From assembly GCF_030295325.1 (NCBI RefSeq), contig NZ_AP027059.1, positions 372,001 to 436,000 of the forward strand: a stretch of DNA of 64,000 nucleotides. The letters run 5' to 3'. The notes beneath the pieces are model-generated. The model worked only from the letters and a program-made list of their open reading frames with translations. It was not told the origin of the DNA and did no database searches. The stretch is from Haliovirga abyssi. Lineage in GTDB: Bacteria; Fusobacteriota; Fusobacteriia; Fusobacteriales; Haliovirgaceae. Positions 28,118 through 36,677 of the stretch are shown one piece after another. Made by a program: the position numbers and the translations under genes. Within the stretch, counting starts at the first letter, position 1, and the number at the start of each line of letters is the position of its first letter.

Positions 28118-29593
28118 ATGAATGATATAGAAACTAAAATGGATAACGTTAAAAAAAAATATAAAATAATTTATAAAAATAGCGAAAATGGGCTAAATTT
28201 TTTTGCGACAGAAAAATTATCATTGGAAATTTTAGATGATTTAGAAACATATTTAGAGGAAAAAGTTAATATTGAAATTATATCCAAAAATGATATGAAA
28301 AAATATATGGAAGAGTATTCAAATGAACATAAAGCAGAAACAGAAGAAATTATTAGTGATTTAGGAAAAGAATATTTACAAAAATATAAAAATATAAATA
28401 TAGATACAGAAATAGAAGATTTAGAAGAATTGGCAAAAGAAGCGCCAATAATAAATTTAGTGAATACAATAATAACAGAAGCTGTAAAAAAAGGTGCAAG
28501 TGATATACATATAGAGCCGTTTGATAATAATGTAAATGTAAGGTATAGAGTAGATGGAGTATTACACCAAGAAACAACCCTGCCAAATAGTCTTACTCCT
28601 GCAATTACAACAAGAATAAAAATAATGTCAAATTTAGATATTGCAGAAAAAAGATTACCACAAGATGGAAGAATTAGAATAAAAGTTATGGGAAAAGAGA
28701 TAGATATAAGGGTAGCAATAATTCCAACGTTGCATGGAGAAAACTCCATTTTAAGGTTATTGGATAAAACTGCACTATCATTAAGTATAGAAAGTATTGG
28801 GTTTACAGATGAAAACAAAGAAAAATTTATGGATTTGATAAAAAATAGTAGTGGAATTATATTAGTTACAGGTCCTACAGGAAGCGGAAAAACTACAACA
28901 CTATATTCTACATTAAGTCATCTAAATACAACAGAAAAAAAGATAATAACAATAGAAGATCCAATAGAATATCAATTAAAAGGAATTAATCAAATACAAG
29001 TTAAGCCAGAAATAGGTTTTACATTTGCAAAAGGGTTAAGGTCAGTATTAAGGCAAGATCCAGATATAATAATGGTGGGAGAAATAAGAGATTTAGAAAC
29101 AGCAAAAATAGCTACACAAGCGGCATTAACTGGACATTTAGTATTTGCAACATTACATACTAATGATGCAGTTGGAGCAGTAGCAAGGTTAATTGATATT
29201 GGAGTAGAGGATTACCTTGTAGCTTCTTCTTTAAAAGGGGTAATTTCTCAAAGATTAGTGAGAAAACTTTGTGAAACTTGTAAAGAAGAATATATTCCAG
29301 ATGAAATAGAGTTAAAAGGATATAAAAAAATTATAAATAAAGATGATAAAGTGTATAAAGCAAAAGGGTGTGAATTATGCAATGAATTAGGTTATAGCGG
29401 AAGAACTGGAATACATGAAGTTTTAGTTTTAAATGACAACATAAGAGAAACTATAACAAATTTTAATGGAGTTATGGATATAAAAAAAGCTGCAATAGCT
29501 AGTGGAATGAAAGATTTGACAGAAGATGGATTAGAAAAAGTAAAAGAGGGAATAACAACAATAGATGAAGTTATGCGTGTAACTAAAAGTTAA
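28118..29593 (+). CDS. gspE: Type II secretion ATPase GspE
   Basis: A 491-residue cytoplasmic secretion ATPase that powers pseudopilus assembly. The N-terminal ~110 residues are the GspL-binding region. SDIHIEPFDNNVNVRYRVDG is the N2 region. GPTGSGKTT at 252-260 is Walker A. MVGEIRDLETAKIA with E322 is Walker B. GHLVFATLHTNDAVGA is the His box. The zinc-type cysteine pairs CETC and CELC lie near 390 and 425, as in GspE/PilB. AAGGGTGG lies before ATG 28118; an in-frame GTG at 28109 overlaps that site. It follows gspC by 14 bases and is separated from gspF by a family A element. Confidence 0.93.
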   Translation: MNDIETKMDNVKKKYKIIYKNSENGLNFFATEKLSLEILDDLETYLEEKVNIEIISKNDMKKYMEEYSNEHKAETEEIISDLGKEYLQKYKNINIDTEIEDLEELAKEAPIINLVNTIITEAVKKGASDIHIEPFDNNVNVRYRVDGVLHQETTLPNSLTPAITTRIKIMSNLDIAEKRLPQDGRIRIKVMGKEIDIRVAIIPTLHGENSILRLLDKTALSLSIESIGFTDENKEKFMDLIKNSSGIILVTGPTGSGKTTTLYSTLSHLNTTEKKIITIEDPIEYQLKGINQIQVKPEIGFTFAKGLRSVLRQDPDIIMVGEIRDLETAKIATQAALTGHLVFATLHTNDAVGAVARLIDIGVEDYLVASSLKGVISQRLVRKLCETCKEEYIPDEIELKGYKKIINKDDKVYKAKGCELCNELGYSGRTGIHEVLVLNDNIRETITNFNGVMDIKKAAIASGMKDLTEDGLEKVKEGITTIDEVMRVTKS

Positions 29594-29603
29594 ATTATAT
29601 TAA

Positions 29604-29700
29604 GAACGGATTAAAAATAAGCTTCTTATTTTGTTATAAAACAGGAAAAATTCAAGTAATTTTATAACAAAATATAAAAAAAATTATTTTTTAAACGTTC
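29604..29700 (+). repeat. Family A palindromic element inside the secretion operon
   Basis: Left end GAACGGATTAAAAATAA, right end TTATTTTTTAAACGTTC. The core has ATTTTGTTATAAAA and TTTTATAACAAAAT. It fills the space between gspE and gspF. Confidence 0.88.
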
Positions 29701-29720
29701 ATAAGACAGGGGGATTTTTT

Positions 29721-30926
29721 ATGCCACTATACAAATATAAGGCAATAGAAAAAGATAGTGGAAAGAATGTAGAGGGTGAAATAGAAGGAAATAACGAATC
29801 TGATTTGATAAAAAAATTAGAATTAAGTGGAAAATATGTTTTTGAATTAAATGAAAAAACAGAACAGAAAATAGAAAGTAATGGAATTTCATTAGGAAGA
29901 GAAAAAGAGGTTATATTTTTTACTCAGCAAATGTCAGATTTATTAAATGCAGGGGTTCAATTAGGAGAAGCTTTAAAAATTATAAATTCATTAGTAAAAA
30001 AAGGAAAAATAAAACCAATAATTTCAGATGTTTATGAAAATATGAAACAAGGAGAAACACTTTCAGATTCATTAGAAAAGTACCCTTCATATTTTGGAAA
30101 AAGTTATACAAATATGGTTAGAGCAGGAGAAGAAGGTGGCTTTGTAGGAGTTACATTTCAAAGAATTTTGCAAGGTATGGAGGAAGGCAGGCAATTAAGA
30201 AGTTTTGTTATTTCTAGTCTAATATATCCTGCAGTATTAATGATTGTGTCTATTTTTGCAGCTATAATTATGTTAGTTTATATTTTACCTAAATTTATGA
30301 GAATATATAGTAACTATGGAAAGGCATTACCTGCCTCTACAAAAATGCTTTTGAATATAAGTTACTTTTTTCAGCATTATGGTATTTATTTATTAGCTGG
30401 AATAGTTGGGGTAATAATAGGCGGAATATTTTACTATAAGAATAGTGCTGGTAAAAAAATATTAGATAAACTTTTATTAAATATCCCTATAATAGGACAA
30501 CTATATATATTTATTGCAGTATCAAATGTTATAAAGTCAATAGCAACAATGTTAGAAAGTGGAGTTCCTTTATTAAAATCATTAGAAGTTGCTAAATATA
30601 TAACTCCAAATGTAATACTGCAAAGAGAAATTGAAAATATAAAAAATGAAGTAACAAAAGGAACTAATTTATCAGATTCAATAAAAGAATCAAAATATTT
30701 TCCAGAAATAGTTTATTATATGGTTGCAATTGGAGAAAGAACAGGGAAATTGTCAGAAATGTTGTTAAAAACCTCAACAAACTTTGATAAGAAAATAAAA
30801 GGAAATATGGAAATTTTTGTAAAAACTTTTGAGCCTGTATTAATTGTTGTAATGGGTATTTTTGTAGGATTTATGGTATTTGCAATGCTACTTCCAATAT
30901 TAAGTATAAATGATATGGGAATGTAG
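29721..30926 (+). CDS. gspF: Type II secretion inner-membrane platform protein GspF
   Basis: A 401-residue protein with the GspF/PilC layout. The N-terminal YKYKAIEKDSGKNVEGEIEG is typical. Two cytoplasmic helical domains (~65-165 and ~265-370) each carry the T2SSF pattern (FTQQMSDLLNAGVQLGEAL; VSNVIKSIATMLESGVPLLK), and EEGG and GERTGKLSEM are the paired signature turns. Membrane helices lie near 170-195, 215-240 and 370-395. It links the ATPase to the pseudopilus at the inner membrane. AGGGGG lies 7 bases before the ATG. Confidence 0.94.
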   Translation: MPLYKYKAIEKDSGKNVEGEIEGNNESDLIKKLELSGKYVFELNEKTEQKIESNGISLGREKEVIFFTQQMSDLLNAGVQLGEALKIINSLVKKGKIKPIISDVYENMKQGETLSDSLEKYPSYFGKSYTNMVRAGEEGGFVGVTFQRILQGMEEGRQLRSFVISSLIYPAVLMIVSIFAAIIMLVYILPKFMRIYSNYGKALPASTKMLLNISYFFQHYGIYLLAGIVGVIIGGIFYYKNSAGKKILDKLLLNIPIIGQLYIFIAVSNVIKSIATMLESGVPLLKSLEVAKYITPNVILQREIENIKNEVTKGTNLSDSIKESKYFPEIVYYMVAIGERTGKLSEMLLKTSTNFDKKIKGNMEIFVKTFEPVLIVVMGIFVGFMVFAMLLPILSINDMGM

Positions 30927-30978
30927 AATAAAAGAGTTAAAATTTTAAATATATTTCTAAAAAAGAGGAGGAAGAAAA

Positions 30979-31401
30979 GTGGGGAATAAAAAAGAAAATG
31001 GATTTACGTTGATTGAAATAATAATTGTGGTAGTAATAATTGGATTTTTAGCAGCAACAATAGGGCCTAATCTGTTTAACCGAGTTTCGCAAGCAGAAAA
31101 AACTACAAGCGAAAATCAATTAAAAATAATAGGGTTATCTTTAGATAACTATAGATTGGATAATAAAAGATATCCTTCAACTGAACAAGGTTTAATAGCA
31201 TTAATAGAAAAACCAATAACATATCCTTTACCTAAAAATTGGAATGGACCTTATCTTGAAAAAAAAGAGATTCCAAAAGATGCTTGGGGTAATGAGTATA
31301 AATATGTTTCTCCTGGTTATAATAATAAAAATAGTTATGATTTATGGTCTTTAGGAGCTGATGGAGAAGATGGAACAGCAGATGATATTAAAAACTGGTA
31401 A
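30979..31401 (+). CDS. gspG: Major pseudopilin GspG
   Basis: A 140-residue pseudopilin starting with GTG; GAGGAGG lies 8 bases upstream and the prepilin leader follows immediately. The leader GNKKENG is cut before FTLIEIIIVVVIIGFLAATI, with the +5 glutamate. The C-terminal half has the GspG hallmarks: RYPSTEQGLIALIEKP, PKDAWGNEYKYVSPG, and the calcium-site end SLGADGEDGTADDI. These separate it from type IV pilins and mark the cluster as type II secretion. The next gene overlaps its 3' end. Confidence 0.95.
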   Translation: MGNKKENGFTLIEIIIVVVIIGFLAATIGPNLFNRVSQAEKTTSENQLKIIGLSLDNYRLDNKRYPSTEQGLIALIEKPITYPLPKNWNGPYLEKKEIPKDAWGNEYKYVSPGYNNKNSYDLWSLGADGEDGTADDIKNW

Positions 31402-31822
31402 AGAAAATGGATTTACACTATTAGAAATAGTAGTAGTGATTATAGTTTTAGGATTTTTAATGGGAGTTATGTTGCCTACACTTAGTAAAATAGCTGATTC
31501 AACAGAAGAAAGAGCTTTTGAACAAGGAGTTATAAATATTTTTATGCAGGCTAGAGGAAATGCTGTAATACAAAATGAAACAAATAAAATTCAAATTGGA
31601 ACTAAGACAATAGAGAGTAAGTTAAACTCCAAATTTTTAAATAAATTAAATAGTGAAATAAAAAAAATAAATTCAGATAAAAAAGAGGTTCTTTTTTATT
31701 CAGATGGAACAAGTTCTGGTTTGAATATAGAGATTTTTTTGTTGTCTAATAGAAAAATATTAATAAAAATAGATGAAATCACAGGAAAAGTCATGGTTGA
31801 AGGAGATACTCAAAATGATTAA
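31361..31822 (+). CDS. gspH: Minor pseudopilin GspH
   Basis: A 153-residue (or slightly shorter) pseudopilin with KENG cut before FTLLEIVVVIIVLGFLMGVM. A variable C-terminal domain with TSSGLNIEIFL and a final strand IDEITGKVMVEGD fits the GspH/FimT end pattern. The start is uncertain: ATGs at 31361, 31370 and 31382 are all in frame and all lie within the end of gspG. AGGAG at 31353 is 3 bases from the first, and GGAG at 31363 could serve the second. Overlap with gspG suggests coupled translation. Confidence 0.8.
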   Translation: MEKMEQQMILKTGKENGFTLLEIVVVIIVLGFLMGVMLPTLSKIADSTEERAFEQGVINIFMQARGNAVIQNETNKIQIGTKTIESKLNSKFLNKLNSEIKKINSDKKEVLFYSDGTSSGLNIEIFLLSNRKILIKIDEITGKVMVEGDTQND

Positions 31823-32165
31823 AAAAAGTAAGGGATTTACTTTAATTGAAGTTTTGATTGCAGTAATAATTTTAGGAGTAGCATTTCCTACTTTAATAGA
31901 GGGTCTTATCTCAATTGTAAATAGTTTTCAAAAAAATAGAGAATATACTAAATTTTATATTTTTGAAGAAAATAAATTAAATGAATTTGAAGCAGGAATA
32001 GAAATATCTGACCACGGAGAAAAAGTAATTGATGATATAGAATATAGATGGTGGATATTGCAAGAGATAAAAGAAAATAACCAAAAGAAAATAGTTATAA
32101 ATATACAAAAACAAGGAGATAATAAAAAATATAGTTTAGAAAGAGAAATCAATTATGAGAAATAA
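31815..32165 (+). CDS. gspI: Minor pseudopilin GspI
   Basis: A 116-residue pseudopilin: IKKSKG cut before FTLIEVLIAVIILGVAFPTL, followed by the GspI-type sequence with FEENKLNEFEAG (compare A-N-L-E in the family) and DIEYRWWILQEIKE. The start at 31815 has AAGGAG 9 bases upstream, inside the end of gspH, and overlaps the gspH stop by 8 bases. GspI is the core of the I-J-K tip complex. Confidence 0.85.
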   Translation: MIKKSKGFTLIEVLIAVIILGVAFPTLIEGLISIVNSFQKNREYTKFYIFEENKLNEFEAGIEISDHGEKVIDDIEYRWWILQEIKENNQKKIVINIQKQGDNKKYSLEREINYEK

Positions 32166-32688
32166 GGGATTTACATTATTAGAAATAATTATAGCAGTAG
32201 TCATTACAGGAATTGTAATGGGTACAGCATTTAGCTTTTTTAAAATAAATTTTTCTACTTGGAATAAAATAGAAAATTCAGAAAATCAAGAAATTAGAGT
32301 TTTTGATTCTAAATTTAGAGCAGATATAAAAAATATGTATTATTTGAATATTATGAATGAAAATCCATTTAAAGGTGATTACAATAAAGTTGAATTTTAT
32401 AAACAAGATATAAATGGAGATGTTATAAAAATAGAATATTCTTATAATGAATTAAATAGTAGTATTGAAAGAGAAAAATTGAAAAATGGAGTTTCCATTA
32501 AAAAAAATATTTTTTTTAATGGAAAAGTAGGAAAATCTATAAAAATATTTTATTTTGATAAATTTTGGAAAGATAAGTGGGATTATAAAGAGGAAATGAA
32601 ATTCCCTGTGAGTATAAAAATTGTATTTGAAGAAAATAAGGAACAACTAGAAATTATAGAAAATATTCTTCTTAATCGAAAATATTGA
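32155..32688 (+). CDS. gspJ: Minor pseudopilin GspJ
   Basis: A 177-residue pseudopilin with RNKG cut before FTLLEIIIAVVITGIVMGTA and a larger C-terminal domain, as GspJ has. It contains FRADIKNMYYLNIMNE, VEFYKQD and the paired strands SIKIVFEENKEQLEII near the end. The ATG overlaps the gspI stop region by 11 bases. The next gene in most type II operons would be gspK, but gspL follows here after 15 bases. Confidence 0.85.
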   Translation: MRNKGFTLLEIIIAVVITGIVMGTAFSFFKINFSTWNKIENSENQEIRVFDSKFRADIKNMYYLNIMNENPFKGDYNKVEFYKQDINGDVIKIEYSYNELNSSIEREKLKNGVSIKKNIFFNGKVGKSIKIFYFDKFWKDKWDYKEEMKFPVSIKIVFEENKEQLEIIENILLNRKY

Positions 32689-32703
32689 AAAGGGGAAAAG
32701 GTT

Positions 32704-33888
32704 ATGAAAAATAAAGCATTTATAGAAATAGGAAAAGATAATATAAGGGTAATAAATAAAGAAGGCGCTAAACAAGCTAGCTGGAACGAGGTATCAAAAT
32801 GGATATTTAAAAATAATTATCAAGAAATAGATATAATAATTTCTCCAGAAAAAGTTTTCGTGAAATCATTAGAGCTGCCATCTAAATTAAGTGGGAAAAT
32901 AGAAAATTTAATAAAGTTAAAAGTTATTAATGAATTGCCCTTAAAAGAGAAGGATGTATATTATACATATTCTACTAGAAAAATTAATAAAAAAAATATA
33001 GAAGTTGCGGTTTTTATAATTGAAAAAGCTTTCATAGATAATATAAATAGTTTTTTTGAGGAAAGAAATGTAAAAATAAAATCTATTTTGCCATTAAACC
33101 TTTTGGGATATAATTATTACTTAAATAATTATAATAATAAATTAAGATTATATGCAGATGTTGCAGAAAAGTATATTCAATTTTACTTTTTTTATGAAAA
33201 AAAAGCTTTTTTTAGAAAATCAATTAGGATAGATGAGTATGAATTAGAATGTAAAAAAACAATAAAATATATAAAAGAAAAATTTGGCATAGAAAAAAAT
33301 ATAGAGATAATAAAAGGGAATATAGATATAAAATATTATAAATATTTTGATATTTCCAAGAAAAAATCTGAAAATTCTATTTTTAATACTAAAGGAGTAG
33401 AGTCAGTAAAGAAAAAAGAACTGAAAAAAATATATGTTTTAATATTTATTATGATTATAATAAATATTTTGACATTTTCATTAAAAATATACAAAAAGAA
33501 ATTATATTTAAAAGAAATTACTAAAATCAATGATAGTTTACAACCTATTGTAAAAAATATAGAAACAATAAAAAAAGAGTATAATGAAAAACTTGTTAAA
33601 GAAGAAAAGTTTAAAAATAAACTAAAAGATAAAAGTAGTTCTTATTTAAAATGGATAAAGGAGATAGGAGACAAATTACCTAAAGGAACAGTTATAGATC
33701 AAGTGATTTTTAAAGATAATAGATTAGCACTTTTATCAGGAAAAGCAGTGTCAGCAACAGAAGTAATGAGAAAAATGGAAAAGTCTAAAAAGTTTAAAAA
33801 TTTAAAATTTATAGGAAGTATTGTAAGTTCTAGAGGGCAAGAACTATTCAAAATAGAGGGTGATTTAGCTGATGAAAAAACTGAATAA
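32704..33888 (+). CDS. gspL: GspL-like inner-membrane assembly protein
   Basis: A 394-residue protein. Residues 1 to ~215 form a cytoplasmic actin-like (PilM/GspL) fold with IEIGKDNIRVI, LPSKLSGKIENLIKLKVINE and LPLKEKDVYYTY. A membrane helix at ~245-265 (IYVLIFIMIIINILTF) is followed by a coiled coil (~270-315) and a periplasmic ferredoxin-like domain (GDKLPKGTVIDQVIFKDNRL). This is the GspL arrangement: the cytoplasmic part recruits GspE and the periplasmic part pairs with GspM. It overlaps the next gene by 17 bases. Identity is supported by position between gspJ and gspM. Confidence 0.8.
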   Translation: MKNKAFIEIGKDNIRVINKEGAKQASWNEVSKWIFKNNYQEIDIIISPEKVFVKSLELPSKLSGKIENLIKLKVINELPLKEKDVYYTYSTRKINKKNIEVAVFIIEKAFIDNINSFFEERNVKIKSILPLNLLGYNYYLNNYNNKLRLYADVAEKYIQFYFFYEKKAFFRKSIRIDEYELECKKTIKYIKEKFGIEKNIEIIKGNIDIKYYKYFDISKKKSENSIFNTKGVESVKKKELKKIYVLIFIMIIINILTFSLKIYKKKLYLKEITKINDSLQPIVKNIETIKKEYNEKLVKEEKFKNKLKDKSSSYLKWIKEIGDKLPKGTVIDQVIFKDNRLALLSGKAVSATEVMRKMEKSKKFKNLKFIGSIVSSRGQELFKIEGDLADEKTE

Positions 33889-34414
33889 AAATGAAAAGAT
33901 TTTATTGATTTTAGCTATAATTATTATTGGGGGAACAAGTTTATTTAAATGGGGGATAATTCCAATAATTAATTATAGTAAAAATTCAAATAAAAAAACT
34001 TTAAAATTAGAAGAAAAAATAAAAGAAAATATATTTTTGGCAAAAAATTTTAGTAGATATAAAAAAGCATTAGAAGAGGAAAATATAGAAATAGATAGAT
34101 ATAAAAATAAATTTTTTGAAGAAAAACCTGCATTGGCACAACTTGAATTATTAAATAATTTGCAGAGTGAAGTTAAAAAAGTTCATTTGATAATATTAAA
34201 TAAAAATGTATGGTATTCTAAAGAAAATAATAGTATATATTGTAAATTGAATTTAGAAGGGAGTTATCAAAAAGTAATAGAATTTTTAGGGAATTTAAAG
34301 AATAACAGGCCTAAAATTTTTATAGAACAACTGGATATGAAAAAAAAGTTTAGAAGTAATAGATTAAATGTAAATATGGTAGTAAGGGGATTTTTAGAAA
34401 ATTTCGAAAAATAG
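33872..34414 (+). CDS. gspM: GspM-like inner-membrane protein
   Basis: A 180-residue bitopic protein. A short basic N-terminus and one membrane helix (~10-30, ILLILAIIIIGGTSLFKWG) are followed by a coiled coil (~42-75) and a small periplasmic alpha/beta domain (VHLIILNKNVW, then KVIEFLGNLKNNRPKIFIEQ). This is the GspM/PilO layout. It starts inside gspL. The call rests mainly on topology and gene order, since GspM is poorly conserved. Confidence 0.7.
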   Translation: MKKLNKNEKILLILAIIIIGGTSLFKWGIIPIINYSKNSNKKTLKLEEKIKENIFLAKNFSRYKKALEEENIEIDRYKNKFFEEKPALAQLELLNNLQSEVKKVHLIILNKNVWYSKENNSIYCKLNLEGSYQKVIEFLGNLKNNRPKIFIEQLDMKKKFRSNRLNVNMVVRGFLENFEK

Positions 34415-34416
34415 GA

Positions 34417-34430
34417 TTTTTAAGCCGTTC
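34417..34430 (-). repeat. Isolated family A end before gspD
   Basis: TTTTTAAGCCGTTC is the 'GGC' end of family A in inverted orientation, without the rest of the element. Confidence 0.5.
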
Positions 34431-34476
34431 TTAAATAGGGAGATTATTAATAAAAAATAAAAAAATGGAGGAAAAT

Positions 34477-36237
34477 ATGAAGGGGAAATTTAAATGGATA
34501 TTGGTTTTATTTATTGTTTTATCTGCGATTTCATTTAGTGCAGGAAAAAAAATAAAATTAAGTGTAAGGGGAGCAGAGATAAAAGATGTATTGATAATGC
34601 TAACACAGCAAAGTGGAATAAATGTAGTTCCAGATAGGACAGTAACTGGAAGAGTAACTATAAATTTAGAGAATGTAAATATAGCAGAAGCTTTTAAAGT
34701 GCTAAATAAAGTTTATGGATATAAATTTGATAAAATAGGCGATAACACTTATATGGTTACTAAAAAAAATATAAATGCAGGAAAAAAAGAGATAAAAATT
34801 AAACATGGATTAATATCATTTAATATACAAAATTCAGATATAAGAGAGGTGTTAAATGATATTTCACAAAAATCAGGAATAAACATTATAATGGAAGGTT
34901 CTGTAAATGGGAAAATATCAGGTAGTGTAAAAGATGTAGATATAGAAGATGGACTTACAGCATTGCTGCAAGCAAATGGATTTTCTCTTATGAAAGATAA
35001 TAATATTTATAGAGTTTTAAATAGACGCTCTATAAATAGTAGAAAGAATAAAATGAATATATCAATTGTAAATAATAAAATATCAATAGATGTAGAAAAT
35101 GAGAGTATTGTAAAAATCTTAAGAGAAATAGGTAGACTTAGTAATTTAAATATGATAATTGTTGGTGGAGGAGTAGAAACGATTAATGTCAAACTGCACG
35201 ATATATCAGTACAAGATTCAATAGAAACTATTTTGAGTGGAACAAGTTATACTTATAGTCAAAATGAAGATGGGACATATATAATAGGAAGAAAAAATAT
35301 TGGAAGTGCATCATATGCAATGTTTACAAGGACAGAATTAATACCATTACAATATGTCCACGCAGAAAAAATACCTACAATGCTGCCAAATAATTTTCCT
35401 GTATCGAATATAAAAGTTATCTCAGAACAAAATGCAATTTTAGCAACGGGAACAGATAAAGAATTAAAAAGATTAAAAGGGTATTTAAAAGAGTTAGATA
35501 AAAAAGCACCACAAATATCAGTAGAAGCATTAGTTATAGAAATTTCTCATAATAATAATAATTCTTCAAAGTTAGAATTGCAAGGATTTTACGGAGATGA
35601 AAAAAATATTTTGGCTAATAGCTCTACAGGTGACTTTAGATATTTGAGTTTAACTAAAGTGTCAAATCAATTTTATAGCGAAATAAAACTATTAGTTCAA
35701 AAAGGAGAAGCAAGAATAAAAGCAAGTCCTAGTATAACTACATTAAATGGAGAAAAAGCTACAATTAATGTAGGTACAGTTCAATATTATAAAGTAACTA
35801 CATTAGATGAAAACGGAAAAGAAAAAAATGACTATAAAAGTGTAGATGCTGGAGTTAGCCTTAATGTGACACCTTGGATTACAAGTTCTGGAGAGATAAA
35901 TTTAAAAATAAATCCAACTATAAGTAACATAGGAGCTTCACCAGCAGAAGGACCGCCAAGTGTTAGTAAAAGAGAAGCAAATACAGTAGTTAGAATAAAA
36001 GATGGAGGAACAATAGTTATAGGAGGGCTTACACAAAATGTAGTATCGAATAAAGTTTCAGGAGTACCTTTTATAAGTGATATTCCTTTGCTAGGAGAAC
36101 TATTTAAATCAAGAACAAAGGACTTAAATCAAATAGAATTAATAATATATATAACTCCTAAGATATTAAAAAATGCAAGTGAAAGAGAAGCAAAAAACAG
36201 TATGAAAGAAATGATTAAAAAAGTAGAAAATAAATAA
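34477..36237 (+). CDS. gspD: Type II secretion outer-membrane secretin GspD
   Basis: A 586-residue secretin forming the outer-membrane channel. A signal peptide (residues 1-22, ending AISFSAG) is followed by N-domains with repeated STN/N0-N1 patterns (VRGAEIKDVLIMLTQQSGIN; IQNSDIREVLNDISQKSGIN; VENESIVKILREIGRLSNLN), then a region with PLQYVHAEKIPTMLP. The secretin core has IKASPSITTLNGEKATINVG, AGVSLNVTPWI, GGTIVIGGLTQN and GVPFISDIPLLGELFKS. The last ~20 residues are charged and could contact a pilotin. An ATG at 34465 overlaps the GGAGG site, so ATG 34477 is chosen. Unusually, the secretin is last in the operon. Confidence 0.94.
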   Translation: MKGKFKWILVLFIVLSAISFSAGKKIKLSVRGAEIKDVLIMLTQQSGINVVPDRTVTGRVTINLENVNIAEAFKVLNKVYGYKFDKIGDNTYMVTKKNINAGKKEIKIKHGLISFNIQNSDIREVLNDISQKSGINIIMEGSVNGKISGSVKDVDIEDGLTALLQANGFSLMKDNNIYRVLNRRSINSRKNKMNISIVNNKISIDVENESIVKILREIGRLSNLNMIIVGGGVETINVKLHDISVQDSIETILSGTSYTYSQNEDGTYIIGRKNIGSASYAMFTRTELIPLQYVHAEKIPTMLPNNFPVSNIKVISEQNAILATGTDKELKRLKGYLKELDKKAPQISVEALVIEISHNNNNSSKLELQGFYGDEKNILANSSTGDFRYLSLTKVSNQFYSEIKLLVQKGEARIKASPSITTLNGEKATINVGTVQYYKVTTLDENGKEKNDYKSVDAGVSLNVTPWITSSGEINLKINPTISNIGASPAEGPPSVSKREANTVVRIKDGGTIVIGGLTQNVVSNKVSGVPFISDIPLLGELFKSRTKDLNQIELIIYITPKILKNASEREAKNSMKEMIKKVENK

Positions 36238-36249
36238 TTTGATTCTTTA

Positions 36250-36391
36250 GAAACGGCTTAAAAAATCTTATCATTTTATTTTAAAAGGCTCAAGGTTCTT
36301 TTATGAAAATCACATAAAAAAACTATGCCCAACGTATGCAATGATTCAAGCGTTTTTATAATAAAATATATAAAATTACTTTTTAAACGTT
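36250..36391 (+). repeat. Family A palindromic element, long form
   Basis: Ends AAACGGCTTAAAAAATC and TTTTTAAACGTTA. Compared with the short form it has ~45 extra bases in the centre (starting AAGGCTCAAGGTTCTTTTAT). A second half-end (GGAACGATTTAAAAAC) follows at 36397. No other terminator is seen after gspD. Confidence 0.82.
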
Positions 36392-36532
36392 ATTTAGGAA
36401 CGATTTAAAAACAATTTAAATATTACTAAAAATGAGTTAAAGCTTTTATTATTATAAAACTAATATTTCACATAAAAACTATTATAGAACAGAAGTGCTA
36501 CTGAAAAGATACATTTTATAACTAGTTTTTAG

Positions 36533-36561
36533 TTGACAAAATTATAAAAATTTGATAATAT
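36533..36561 (+). promoter_or_regulatory. Promoter of the tRNA-Glu gene
   Basis: TTGACA (36533-36538), a 17-base spacer and TAATAT (36556-36561), 13 bases before the tRNA 5' end. Confidence 0.8.
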
Positions 36562-36574
36562 ATTTTAGGAACTT

Positions 36575-36649
36575 GGCGATATCGTCTAGTGGTTAAGACA
36601 GATGGTTCTCAGCCTTCAAACCGGGGTTCGATTCCCCGTATCGCTACCA
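36575..36649 (+). tRNA. tRNA-Glu (anticodon CTC)
   Basis: A complete cloverleaf of 75 bases with encoded CCA. The acceptor is GGCGATA with TATCGCT (a G-T first pair). The D arm GTCTAGTGGTTAAGAC is the tRNA-Glu pattern. The anticodon loop is TTCTCAG, giving CTC. The T arm is CGGGG-TTCGATT-CCCCG. The anticodon stem GATGG/CCTTC has one T-T mismatch. It reads GAG codons. There is no terminator before the next gene, 28 bases away. Confidence 0.9.
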
Positions 36650-36677
36650 TTTTTAGAGAATATATATGAGAGGTGTC

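Noticed and set aside
28171-28818. 215-residue open frame opposite gspE
   Set aside because: Antisense shadow of a well-supported gene, with no start signal and a Ser/Phe-rich translation typical of the opposite strand in this AT-rich genome.
27603-36237. Type IV pilus operon instead of type II secretion
   Set aside because: GspG has the type II calcium-binding end and a GspH-I-J series follows; no pilM-N-O-Q arrangement or major type IV pilin is seen.
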